Shown here: piece after piece, positions 1 through 9,306 of the stretch
Layout of the letters: each line of letters begins with the position of its first letter
Position numbering within the stretch: position 1 is the stretch's first letter
NCBI GenBank assembly: GCA_002077065.1
Contig: NAJO01000036.1
Location: 372,001-436,000 of the forward strand
Source of the DNA: Cryoendolithus antarcticus
Taxonomy: Eukaryota; Ascomycota; Dothideomycetes; Cladosporiales; Cladosporiaceae
Length of the DNA stretch: 64,000 nt
Direction: 5' to 3'
Position numbers and translations under genes: made by a program
Notes under the pieces: model-generated
The model's database searches: none
Told to the model about the DNA's origin: nothing
The model's input: only the letters and a program-made list of their open reading frames with translations

Positions 1-118
1 CGCAAGCCATGCACTCCCTCCACGTCCCTACACTCCACTCTTCCCGACTCCCCTCGCCTGTACTGATCTCCACAGCAGCAATCAGTGCCCTTTGCGCATC
101 ATGCCACCAACCATAAAT

Positions 119-799
119 TCACACCTCCCTTGCTACCCCGTCCGGTCCAAGCCACCGTAACTGCGCCTGTGCCCTCCTGCATGCGTAGTACCACCATTCA
201 TTTGTCTCCACCACGTTACTCGAGGGATGCGCGTCTCTGATCTCCTGTCCAAAGGCAGCACAATGTTCGCTAAGCTGTACCTCGAGGTGAGTGCCACCCG
301 AGTACTCAAGATCCTGGAGGCGTATTTGCTCCCTAGGTGTGAACTCGATGTATTGAAGGTGACGCCATAGTGTAGTGCAGTCGAGAGGCGTTGAGCGGGC
401 TAGGCAGCTGGACGCGAAACGGATGTGGCGAATCTGGTCTTTGGAGATTGATCCAAGATTGCGGAGCCAGCGGGTATAGAGAGCTTCGCCTGTGGTGATG
501 TCCAGCCCACTGAAGTCGAAAGTGTTCATTGCGTAGTATGTTCCTCCATGCACACGACGGGAAGCACTGTTGACTTGAAGGAGTGAAGGTGGGCGCCAGG
601 ATGTATCAATGCTGATGATCCGACGGCCGGTAAGCTCTGTATGAAGTGTGTAGGCTCTAATGATATCGAACAGCTCTGGAGGCAGGCCTTGGACGCTAAT
701 TATGAGAGCGGTGTCGATGGAATCAGTTTCCTGGTGCTGAGCCACCTCTTTCGAAAGACCACGACGAGCTCCAGTCGATTTCGTGCCTGGGAATATCAT
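119..799 (-). CDS. F-box-like protein, paralog A, stop-truncated
   Basis: This frame encodes 226 residues with an F-box-like helix near residue 39 (LPPELFDIIRAYTL). A second block follows (WRPPSLLQVN, then YYAMNTFDFSG, RWLRNL, IRHIRFASS, PLDC..LW), and paralogs B and C show the same order. F-box-like proteins of this type are common and poorly characterised in Dothideomycetes; a role as substrate adaptor of SCF ubiquitin ligases is inferred, not shown. The frame ends at a TGA (119-121) directly after GVAREV. Paralog C continues with a Trp at that point, and the bases beyond the stop here still encode related residues (WWHDAQRALIAAV). The gene therefore looks shortened by a nonsense change. 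The upstream ATG at 799 is used because nothing favours a later one. Confidence 0.6.
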   Translation of the reverse strand: MIFPGTKSTGARRGLSKEVAQHQETDSIDTALIISVQGLPPELFDIIRAYTLHTELTGRRIISIDTSWRPPSLLQVNSASRRVHGGTYYAMNTFDFSGLDITTGEALYTRWLRNLGSISKDQIRHIRFASSCLARSTPLDCTTLWRHLQYIEFTPREQIRLQDLEYSGGTHLEVQLSEHCAAFGQEIRDAHPSSNVVETNEWWYYACRRAQAQLRWLGPDGVAREV

Positions 800-1012
800 C
801 GCCGCGAGTGACTAGCAGTGGTTGAACTCGGCAAAAGTATATTGCAACTCCTGAATCGCAGATTGCCGGTCGTAAACTTCGCGTAGCGAGCTCCGTGGGA
901 TAAAGTCTGTGGAGGTGACAAGTGGCTGTTCACACTTGCGGCAGGCACGACCCAACTTAGACTACAAGGAGCCATGGACGTCAGATCGCAGTCAGTGAGC
1001 TAAGAAATACTT

Positions 1013-1693
1013 TCAAGTGAGAGTTGGACTGGAGAGTACCTCTCGTGGAGTGTGATCACAGACCTTAGGTCCAGAACTACATGAGACAGAGCGCATCGTA
1101 TGATGCGCTGCACGCTTCTCTGGGCGCGGGTCAGTCAAGGCCTCGATTTCCACATTAAGCCGCTGACTCAGACGTATGGAGGCCGCCGGATCGGCGTCCT
1201 CGAGAGCAATGCGATCCGCAGCCTTGTCACTGATTACCTGCAAGCATCTCCACAGTGTAGAGCAGTCGAGAGGCGGTGTCCAGGAGGCGTAGCTGCTGGC
1301 GAAGCGGAGATGGCGGGGACGTCCAAGTCGCGATGACCTGGGCAAGCTTTTGAGCCAGCGCGCGCAGAGAATCACGCCTTTTCCGGTGCTTAGGCTGCTG
1401 AAGTCAAAGATGGTGGTGAAGAGGTAATTGTTAAGGAAAGCTGTTCTTGTGGCTTGATTGAGGTGGATGTGGTCGGGTGGGCGCCAGATTGCTGTTATGA
1501 AGGTGTGCTGGTTCGAGTCGAATTGTAGGGTATAATCTCTAATGATCTCGTAGAGCTCTGGAGGCAGGCTGTGGATGCTGGTGACGAGAGCGCTGTCCAT
1601 GTTGCTCAGTCTGGATGATGCGGACGGACCAGGGTTGGCGGATGGCTCAACGCGACGATGAGAGGAGTGCGCATCTTCGTGTGACGGCTGCAT
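1013..1693 (-). CDS. F-box-like protein, paralog B
   Basis: This is the second copy of the tandem family. The motifs are LPPELYEIIRDYTL, then IWRPPDHIHLNQATR, a FDFSSLSTGKG stretch, ARWLKSLPRSS, RHLRFASSYASW and PPLDCSTLWR. I place the start at 1693, which adds a polar leader (about 31 residues) before the Met at 1600. The Met at 1600 fits the shorter family N-terminus equally well, and the frame is open up to 1801. The C-terminus (SGPKVCDHTPREV) recalls the GPDGVAREV end of paralog A but is diverged and ends soon after. Same strand and similar spacing as its neighbours, so a tandem duplication is likely. Function unknown beyond the F-box-like fold. Confidence 0.55.
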   Translation of the reverse strand: MQPSHEDAHSSHRRVEPSANPGPSASSRLSNMDSALVTSIHSLPPELYEIIRDYTLQFDSNQHTFITAIWRPPDHIHLNQATRTAFLNNYLFTTIFDFSSLSTGKGVILCARWLKSLPRSSRLGRPRHLRFASSYASWTPPLDCSTLWRCLQVISDKAADRIALEDADPAASIRLSQRLNVEIEALTDPRPEKRAAHHTMRSVSCSSGPKVCDHTPREVLSSPTLT

Positions 1694-1859
1694 CTTCAGC
1701 GTGACGATCAAGTGCTCGTGGCAGCTTGTCTTTGGGTGTCTTTGAAGAGCTTGTGCACGTACTGTCAGAATGCAGAAGAAGCGTCGAAGTTCATGTTGCA
1801 AGATGCGAGCGGGTTACTAAGGGCAGGCGCGACCCATGACACTCTGGCACGAATCAGCG

Positions 1860-2553
1860 TCAAAAGCTAGTCCTAAACCTTTCACACTCCTCCTTCACTG
1901 CCTTGACCAATTCTCGCTTCGCATCATAGCAATTGACATGCACCCACGCCTCTCTTACCACCCCATCCGCTCCACACCACAGCACCTTCGTCTCCGTACG
2001 CTCGGGCGTGTGCCATAGCCAAGCCCCCGTTCTCCCATATGAATCGTGACAGACTCTCCTCTGTGAGTAATAGGCCAATCTTCACGGCCTGACGACTAGT
2101 CCAATCTACCAACCTGCGACAAGTCACGGGCTGGAAGACATTGAGGTCCAGACGTACTGACTTCTCGTTGGGACATTGAAGGATTCTATTCCAGAGATTT
2201 GAGCAATCCAAGGGTGGAGAGGGGGGTAGATCGTAGCTGGCTGCGATGCGGATGTGGCGAATCTTGGCTTGCGAGGACCGGGGTAGGTGCTTGAGCCAGC
2301 GAGCGCAGAGCTCGACGCCAGTAGTCGTGTCGGCTTGACCGCTGAAGTCGAAGATGTGGGTTGCGTAGTAAGCTGCTGTGTGAGTGCGGCGAGTGGCGGT
2401 GTTGAGTTGATGCACAAAGGGAGGGCACCAGACATTGTCCACTGAAATCACCCTCGGGTTCCCGGTGTCGTCTGGATCGAGGACGAGGTCTTCGATGAGG
2501 GCGAAGAGCTCCAAGGGCAGGGCATGCATGCGGAGGCTGAGGTTGCTGTGCAT
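1860..2553 (-). CDS. F-box-like protein, paralog C (two exons)
   Basis: Exons are 2553-2110 and 2060-1860, giving 214 residues. The 49-nt intron 2109-2061 starts GTAGAT and ends CACAG. Removing it joins CRRL to RRVCHDSYGRTGAWLW in phase 0 and restores a C-terminal block (CGADGVVREAWVHV, then DAKRELVKAVKEEC) matching the tail of paralog A. Without splicing the frame runs on to 1924 with no family resemblance. The N-terminal half has LPLELFALIEDLVLD, VWCPPFVHQLNTATRR, YYATHIFDFSG, ARWLKHLPRSS, IRHIRIAASYD and PPLDCSNLW. Of the three tandem copies this one is the most intact, and it serves as the reference for the family's length. An SCF adaptor role is inferred only. Confidence 0.6.
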
Positions 2554-3049
2554 ACTGACCAGCGGCTCAAGTCAGGAGAGGTATAGACACGTCAAGTTTC
2601 TAGAGTTCTGGCCCAAGTAGTGGCCGAAGCATGTCTTTCAGAGTGGACGACGTCCCAATACCTGTGCGTTGGTATTCAAATTGCGACTCGACCAACGCTC
2701 ATTGATCAGCAGAGGTTCCCCTCCGCGGTACAAATCAGCCGACTCCTACATGGACTTCAACGATAGCTTCTGATTAGACACATCTGGAGTGCCTCCATCT
2801 GCCCTGCTGAATGAGGCTGTGCTCGATGCTTGCGCTGTGTCACAATCTATCAGGCTCGAGAAGCCAGCACATCGAGTGCCTTGTTGAGACTCGTATGGGA
2901 GCTCTCTGAAAGGTAAGCATTCGAGCGTGATAGCTACTGCTTGACTGCGAACAGAAACAATGAGTCTGTGGCCCGGTCAACGCAGGAAGAAGGGGACGTG
3001 GCTGCGTAGTCCTCGCCGCACATTCTGCTGTTGCCTCCTCGATCAAGGG
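2554..3049. other. intergenic spacer
   Basis: This lies between the start of paralog C and the 3' end of the Zn2Cys6 regulator. I see no coding frame with family resemblance and no repeat. It should hold the promoter of paralog C. Confidence 0.5.
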
Positions 3050-4883
3050 TCATATTACCGGAACCAGTAGTACCTCTCTTGCGATCGCTTGGACTTCCTG
3101 CAGACTCCGCTCCGCCCTCGGCCAGATCTTAGCGAACGACTTCAAGCACCCAATGCCCAATCGTACTTGTTCCCTCGTCATCACAGCACTCGAGACCAGA
3201 AGCTCGCACTTGCACGCGGCAATCAGGGAGATGGTGGCATTGACGAGCATGCAGATAGTGAATGGTGTATGCTCGCTTGGTAAAGTCGGCCGTGCAAGTA
3301 CCTTCATCTGTGTCGAAGCTGCTTTTATGCACCATGTAGTGTGAGATTCCCCAGAGGCGGGAGAGACGTGCAGTGTATCGCTAAACGAGGTCGTCGGGCA
3401 ACTTGAGAATATTTCCATTGGGTCAAAGAGTAAGCCCGAGAAACGTCTGTGTAATGCGACGGTGGAACTGTCACACCGAAGTCAGTTGAGGTTGTGTTGT
3501 CTGTCTCGAAAAGCGAGATTCGGGGTGAGATGTTCCGTGAAGAGGCAGCCGAAGTCGCGGACTGTCAGTCAGACTTACGCGTGGATTGCCATGTGCGCTT
3601 GATGCATGAGCTCGTCAGTGTCAGAGTCCCAAAGATGGGCTTGCGTCTTGGACTCCGGCAACAGCAGTAGCCAGGCTTGGGTCGAGATGGCCAGCATTTC
3701 GAAGGAATGCATGCTAGTGCGGATAGCGGTGCTTTCTTTCGCGTTGTCGGTTGCATGACTTAGGGCTCGGAAAGCTCCAATGAGGTAGGCAAACGAGGAA
3801 AACACATGATTCTCGGTGGTGAACTCCCGGGAATCGAAGTCTTTGCAGGTCTTGGGAGTGGGCACGACCTGTCAAAGGTAAGCGACCGTTCTCCAAACGA
3901 CTGGGACAGGGTTTCGAGCATACACCTGATTCGTACCCGCTCTCCTCACATGGAAGCTCAGTCGTTATGTCGGGTCTACATATCAAGGATGACGTGCTGT
4001 GCAACATAGCTGCGTAATAAGCATGAACAATACAGATCTGCCACCATGTCCTCCGCCAGCTTTCCTCCAGCGCTGGCATGCCCAACCCGTGTGCAGTCGC
4101 GAAAGTGCAGCTCTGCATGGATATCGAGAGTGCAATTCGAATCGCGAGGTCCATCTCATCTCGAGAGTCCTGTTCTGATCCGCACCAATACAGAGCAATA
4201 GAGTTCAATGAAAGGCACTGTGCCGAGAACGCGTCCTGCACTGGATCTGCACCATAAGTTACAAGACCTGCGATCTTATTGGGAGTGCGGTTTGCCGAGG
4301 GAGTATATAAGGACCCAACTGATCGCATCACCTCTAGGAGCAGAGTAGGATCGGAACGAGCGCTCAACTGGCCGAAAAGTTTGACGAGATGGCAGTAAGG
4401 AAGCACACACGGATGCAAGCGGTGAAAATTCCTGTAATACAGATCGATGGTGTAATCCTCGGGCATGTCCAGAACGTGATCCGCAATTTTTTGTAACGAC
4501 GCAGGCCCCGAGTCAATCGGCGACGGAAGCGATGTCAATGCTGCGTGTGAGGCATGTTCTACAATGAGATTCGCGTTGATGTCAATCGTATCATGCTGAA
4601 AATCGCTCTCGCTCCTCGATTGACGGGAAGCGGCTGAATTTTGAGCCTGCTAATTCTCACGTTGATCCTGCACCCTGCGTCGACGTTCCGCAAGTGCTTT
4701 CCTTGTAAGGCCACCCCGTCGGGAGTCGAGGAAGTAGCAGTCTTTCTGCTCAGCAGCGCATCGATTGCATCCAGGCCGGTTACCCTCGCATTTAACATGG
4801 CGTTGACGGCATGGTACACAGGCGAGCGAGGAGCGGTTGATAGTTAATGATGACCGACGACGACTCTGAGGTAAGGATCCCAT
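3050..4883 (-). CDS. Zn2Cys6 transcription factor with fungal-specific TF domain
   Basis: Four exons: 4883-4661, 4558-3924, 3868-3579 and 3467-3050, giving 521 residues. The zinc cluster is near the N-terminus (CVPCRQRHVKC, then CNRCAAEQKDC, residues 22 to about 49), followed by a basic linker (RKALAERRRR). The middle holds the fungal-specific transcription factor domain (YRNFHRLHPCVLPY, LALRIALS-like helices, RRTWWQICIVHAYYA). The end (LVNATISLIAACKCEL, then GLEC-like helix) is typical of the class. Intron 1 (4660-4559, GTGAGA to GTAG, 102 nt) removes an in-frame TAG. Introns 2 (3923-3869, GTATGC to ACAG) and 3 (3578-3468, GTAAGT to ACAG, branch AACTGAC) keep phase. It sits inside the F-box-like array; targets are unknown. 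It resembles regulators of secondary or nitrogen metabolism only in a general way. Confidence 0.85.
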
Positions 4884-5672
4884 GAAGATGAAAGCGTTAC
4901 ATAGCAGTCTGAGGAGTTCGATAGTGTCGAGAAAAGTCAACACGTGATGTATGAATGAATGAATGAATGAAAGAGGTTGTGGTTTTGCTCATGTGGACAT
5001 GACTCGCGCCGCGGCAGACTCCACGTCGGCGGCTGCCCTGTGGTCTGTTCCGCCAACGCATCGCTGCACGAGTGAAACTCGCCATGTAATTGAGAGCGAA
5101 GTCCACCAGCATCGACTTTGCTAATGACATTGACCAATGTAGTTCAGAATTGGGAATCTTGCTGTTCTGGATGAATAAATCTTCTCGAGCTCTCGCCGTA
5201 CAAAGTGGCCAATGTCAATCCACCACGGAAAGTATGCCGGCGACTGAATAAAAAAGGCCATAGCTCTGCTTCGAGTCGAGTCAATTGAAGCTGTATCAGC
5301 TGGTCCTTTGTCTCATTATGGCCCTCCATACCTACCTGAAAGATCCGCTCCTATGCATGCCTATAGTAGTACGCCCACTCCATCCTCGGCGTCGCTTCAC
5401 TGTGGTCAGGCAAGAAGAAGCATGTCTGTATCGCTTCATGCTGTTTCCCAAAGGCACGATTGCGCCATGATCCTGCGCTCGGCCCACCCAGGCGCGGGTG
5501 CATGTTCTACTTCCCCGGTGTAGCAATAGTTGAGTTCATCCCAGCGGCATCGTTTGTCTGCCCTGCAGGCGCACTTTGCTGGAGCTGTTGCTTCTCTCAC
5601 ATCACGCACTGGTTCAGAGAGACCAGGCGGGCCGTCGAGCCGAATGGTGTTGATCTTGAGCTGCGACTCAGG
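4884..5672. other. intergenic, regulator promoter side
   Basis: This is the upstream region of the Zn2Cys6 gene. It carries a small tetranucleotide repeat at 4951-4970. The short frames between 5144 and 5672 have no family resemblance, and I see no supported gene. Confidence 0.5.
4951..4970. repeat. GAAT tetranucleotide microsatellite
   Basis: About five tandem copies of the unit (ATGAATGAATGAATGAATGA) lie roughly 70 bp upstream of the regulator ATG. Likely polymorphic; no function is implied. Confidence 0.85.
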
Positions 5673-5930
5673 TCAATGAGATTCCAGCCATCGAATGCAG
5701 GTTGTGGCGTCTTTGATTTCGAAGGTCGAATGGCAGTAGGAATCTTTGACTGAGCGCGCTCGGGAGACGCGGTGCGCCTGCAGATCAGAAGGTAGAGAGT
5801 AGCAGCCAGCTTTGATCAATACTATTACCTGCGGTCCATTCGTGGATACGAAAGCTTTCACCATGTCTGCTAGCTCCTGTGGAAGCGTCGCATTCATGAC
5901 CTCGCCGAAGGTGCGTGTAGGTTGCGCCAT
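5673..5930 (-). pseudogene. F-box-like paralog D, short remnant
   Basis: From the ATG at 5930 this reads 85 residues: MAQPTRTF, LPQELADMVKAFV, then LIKAGCYSLPSDLQ and CIRWLESH before a stop. The same opening (MAQ.....F, LPQEL.D, IKAG...PS.LQ) occurs in paralog E, 450 bp away, so the two are a duplicate pair. The frame stops at the RWL motif, which in longer family members is followed by about 100 more residues. I read it as a truncated member, possibly non-functional. A short functional F-box-only protein cannot be excluded. Confidence 0.45.
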
Positions 5931-6377
5931 GGTAGCTCGCTCGGTGGCGCGGGAATCCCGAAAATTGTAGCGTGAATAATTGAATAGATCACAGTCGAGC
6001 GTGTCGCACAGTAGTAGTCCTGGAGGTAGAGAGTCGAACATGGGGCAGTTTGTATCTATATGTATGTGGTCGACATGTACTCTTGCTTTTGACTTTACCA
6101 AGAGTGTGGTCAGCATCAATGGGAGTTCGCATACTGGTGATGGGTAAGAGGTCCACTAATCCGTCTCATACGCCGATTTGCTGTGTCAGCTACATCTCCG
6201 ATCACTGATAGACAGAGCTTCAGAAAGGGCTACCAAAGGCGGCATCGTCAATGTTGACTGCCAAATCATACTGCAGCCAGTGATACAGTCTCCAGCGTCA
6301 ATTCGCCTTTTCGCCAGCTCTCAAGATCTTTCGGCCAAATGCTAGGCTTTTCCGAATCGATCGTCGATTTAAAAGCG

Positions 6378-6830
6378 CTACAAGTGGCGAAAATCTTCCA
6401 ATACCTGACTCTCTTCCGACATATGTCGCAAGCTCTGATTACCCACCAGCGGTACAAGTTTATTAAGGGACTGGGTAGGATTCCAGGGTTTCTGGGATCT
6501 GGAGAGCGTAGCGGAAGACCCCACCAATCTCCACGCCGATGAATGTGCGTCCCGGACCTCGAGCGGTATCGAGTCGATCCAGCAGTCACTGACATCTGGT
6601 CTGTCGGCTTGAACTTCCGTGGTGAAGGTCGTGTAGCGGTAGTAGTCGATGAGCAGGTGCTTTCTGTACGCCTGGTTGACCTGGAGGATGCTGGGTGGGT
6701 GATAACCGGCTTTGATTGTCTGATTCACGGTATAGTCGTTCTTGAACAACAGCTCCGCGATCACGTCCACTAGCTCCTGCGGGAGGTTCTCGATCAGTGC
6801 TCCAGCGAAGATGTGACGTTGCTGAGCCAT
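6378..6830 (-). CDS. F-box-like protein, paralog E
   Basis: 150 residues starting MAQQRHIF. It has an F-box-like helix (LPQELVDVIAELLF), the second family block (IKAGYHPPSILQVNQAYR) and a DYYRYTTF stretch equivalent to YYA..FDF in paralogs A to C. After WIDSIPLEVRDAHSS the sequence no longer resembles the family, so the C-terminus may be out of frame or diverged. It is the closest relative in the window of remnant D. Same strand as all members of the 1-7 kb array. Confidence 0.5.
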   Translation of the reverse strand: MAQQRHIFAGALIENLPQELVDVIAELLFKNDYTVNQTIKAGYHPPSILQVNQAYRKHLLIDYYRYTTFTTEVQADRPDVSDCWIDSIPLEVRDAHSSAWRLVGSSATLSRSQKPWNPTQSLNKLVPLVGNQSLRHMSEESQVLEDFRHL

Positions 6831-7766
6831 AACGTAGCGGGTTTGCGGCTCCTTGATCGACCAGTAGTACAGACGTCGTAAGTTGTCAATTCGCGCGGGT
6901 GTAGGTGATGTCCCGATCGAAAGTATGCTGCAGCTCGGCTGTACATTTTGAATTCGCTATTGTGATTCATGCAAGTTGCCAAGCTTGCAGTCAGCCAATG
7001 TTGGAGATGGTATAAGTCAGTCAGATTGGCCACCGTGAACCGAGTTCGGCTTTCTGTCCGAAACTACACAGCTGCAATAGTCTCTTCCAGGTACTGTCGA
7101 CACGCTGTGGCATCGTGTGGCCTCCGTTGAGGCCCTCGAAAGCTGCGCGAAATGGATAGATCGATTGAGTCTGCCGAGAGGAACGGCGCTGCTAGGCATG
7201 ACCTGCAAGAGCTACAGACCACGTACTACCTTCAGAGTCTTCCAGTATGTTTGTGTGCACACCATGCTGCTAACAAATGCTGCGACATGTGATACAATGT
7301 GGCTTGAAACCGTACGTGAGAAGTCTCTTCCACGATTGAGTTGTGGCCATCCAGTCTCGTCCAGCGAAGTCCAGGAGTTGCCGGTCCGCGTGATTCAAGG
7401 ACACTCCACTGACGACCAGGTTTTTCAGACATCATCGAAAGTGCGCTTTGGAGCAAGGCAATGTGCAGCTCAAGAGACATAAGTCAATCGCTCAGTCTCA
7501 ACATCAGCCTTTGCGATTGTCGCTCAGGCGCTTGCGCGGCTTGTACCTTCCTCTTTACTCCCTCGAACCTTCCCTCAGTCCTGCCCTCCTTTCTCTTTCC
7601 TTCACTCACTAGCGCACCGTTCACACAGCTGCGGCGAACTGTTGTCCACCTCCTTCGAACACTTCTCATCGACATTTTCATCACCACCCGAACGACATCA
7701 GGTGGTTCGATTACTGATCCGCTAGGACATCTCCTGGACACTGTGAGTAGTCTCTGTTCATACACG
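6831..7766. other. intergenic with weak coding hints
   Basis: No supported gene. A plus-strand frame from 7117 (SVEALESCAKWIDRLSLP) faintly resembles the ARWL..LP block of the F-box-like family but has no partner motifs. The CT-rich stretch around 7550-7690 looks like a fungal promoter or 5' UTR for the plus-strand gene that follows. Confidence 0.35.
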
Positions 7767-8203
7767 ATGGGTTTAGAGGCATGTCCTAACGTTGATAGAC
7801 AAATCTTCACCTCCAAGGATCCTGACTTATCAGGATTCCGCTTCGGCTTCGCAATAGTACGTAACCGTCCATGCCCTGAGTACTTCCCGCCGTAAGCGCA
7901 TCCACTGACAATGAATTACAGGAGCCGCCCAAGAATACCCCGGCTTTGAACGCCGCCCGTCCCGCCAACACGAATGGCAATACCCGCCCTCCTGGGTACA
8001 CAAGCGGGACGGTCAATGGCTTGGGCCAGCCAGTCGGGCCCCCATCGGAGGCGAGTGAGGTGGAACAGAGTGACGACGAAGCCGCTCTGCATCACTTGGG
8101 GATCGTCTGGGCTCGCTTGGACCAGGCTGGCCTTCACAACGCTGCGAATGTGTTGAAGCAGTTCATTGGGAATGTCTTCAGTGAGCAGGCGTTCAATGAT
8201 TAA
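7767..8203 (+). CDS. hypothetical small protein (two exons, tentative)
   Basis: The model uses ATG 7767 with exons 7767-7856 and 7922-8203, giving 123 residues. The intron 7857-7921 has strong signals (GTACGT, branch CACTGAC, end TTACAG), and phase 0 is kept across it (GFGFAI-like end joined to EPPKNTPALN). The product is polar, with an acidic patch (EVEQSDDEAAL) and a C-terminal helix-like segment (NAANVLKQFIGNVF). Another GT-AG pair (7743-7798, GTGAGT to GATAG) would remove this start and leaves no in-frame ATG, so it may be a 5' UTR intron or an alternative. A minus-strand frame (7916-8224) overlaps and is the competing reading. I do not recognise the family. Confidence 0.4.
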
Positions 8204-8325
8204 TCGACTTACGCCATTCAGCATGAGATTCTGAGCTGTCTTTGTCCGCTTCCGTGCAAGGATGATTTAGCGTGGCGTCTCGGGGATTGGAGATGAGTTG
8301 GGGGTGGAGGGATTCATAGATACTG

Positions 8326-9016
8326 TCAAGCACGACGTATCTCCCACTTGATGTCCTTGACACTCACTTCCTCGCCCGACTTCTCATCGTACTCGAACCA
8401 GTCGCCCTCTGACAGGTCTACGCCCTCGAACTTCGTGCCTGACTCTAAGCCTACTGCTTTCCAATCTCCCTGTAACACTGTTAGTAACAACAAACAGGTA
8501 GTGAAGATGGAACCCTACATCTGCCTTGAACTCCACAAACTCCAAACCCCTGCAGTCGAACGTGATAATGTTCTGTGGCTTTGGAGGGCTTTGCTGCGGG
8601 TAGGACTTGGGTGCATCTATGATGCTTGCTGTGTGCTGCCTCTGTATCGTAGATCAGCATTAGATCGTGTGAATCGTAGCGAGATGATGGGCTCGAACCT
8701 TACAGTTCTGACATTTCCACACAAAGTTCGCCTCGCCCCGGCTACCTTGCTGCTCGTTCTGCTCCTGTGACACCGTGAGAGATAACTCGATGGCTTCGAC
8801 AACAACGATCACATACGAAGCGGCTCACAGACACCCAGTTCGGATGCACCTCTCGACATGATGTGCACTGCACCTTGAACGTATAGAAGAAGGGGTTCTC
8901 TTCAGTATCGACAGGCTGGAGGTCCGTCACACTGCTCACGCTGTCAGCGGTGCACCATGACTTCGAGACTGAGCATCCTACCCTTCCAGCTCTGCTTTGA
9001 GCGCCAATGCTAGCAT
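8326..9016 (-). CDS. CXXC-motif zinc-binding protein (DUF866/UPF0587, CZIB-like)
   Basis: Five exons: 9016-8982, 8931-8817, 8764-8699, 8641-8519 and 8469-8326, giving 160 residues, the family's usual size. The order is diagnostic: an N-terminal MLALALKAELEGVTDL, then PVDTEENPFFYTFKVQC, a CTSC zinc half-site (residues 35-38), EVHPNWVS, NFVWKCQNCK with the second CXXC, then FDCRGLEFVEFKAD and a C-terminal GDWFEYDEKSGEEVS. Introns are 8981-8932, 8816-8765, 8698-8642 and 8518-8470, all GT-AG, 49 to 57 nt, several with CTRAC branches. The family is conserved from yeast to human (human C1orf123/CZIB, yeast YCR090C) and folds as a small zinc-stabilised beta protein; its biochemical role is not settled. 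It is divergent with the gene at 9307, 290 bp away. Confidence 0.92.
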
Positions 9017-9306
9017 ATTGCTGCCGCTTGATGATCTTCTCGAGTAGACGATCAAGGTGAAGTCGACTGTCTCTAGGCAAGGCATGCATGACTAAGCAGG
9101 ATCCGTTCACCTCACGATGAACCCGGGGCGTTCACTTGAACCCGTACATGTATTCTATCTGATCTCCAGCCAACTCATGATGTACCGTGATCACTGCAAC
9201 TCCAGCGGCGCAAAGAGGAAATCGAAGCGCCATAGACGCGCGACGGGACGACATACACCAGAACCCTGAACCGCATCAACCTCTTGCTACTCTCGCCCAA
9301 ACTACA

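Noticed and set aside
7916..8224. Minus-strand 102-codon frame with an F-box-like start
   Set aside because: Lacks the PPxxLQxN block of the family, while the plus strand has strong splice signals; kept only as a competing reading.
8348..8770. 140-codon plus-strand frame
   Set aside because: Overlaps three exons of the DUF866 gene, whose spliced minus-strand product matches the family from end to end.
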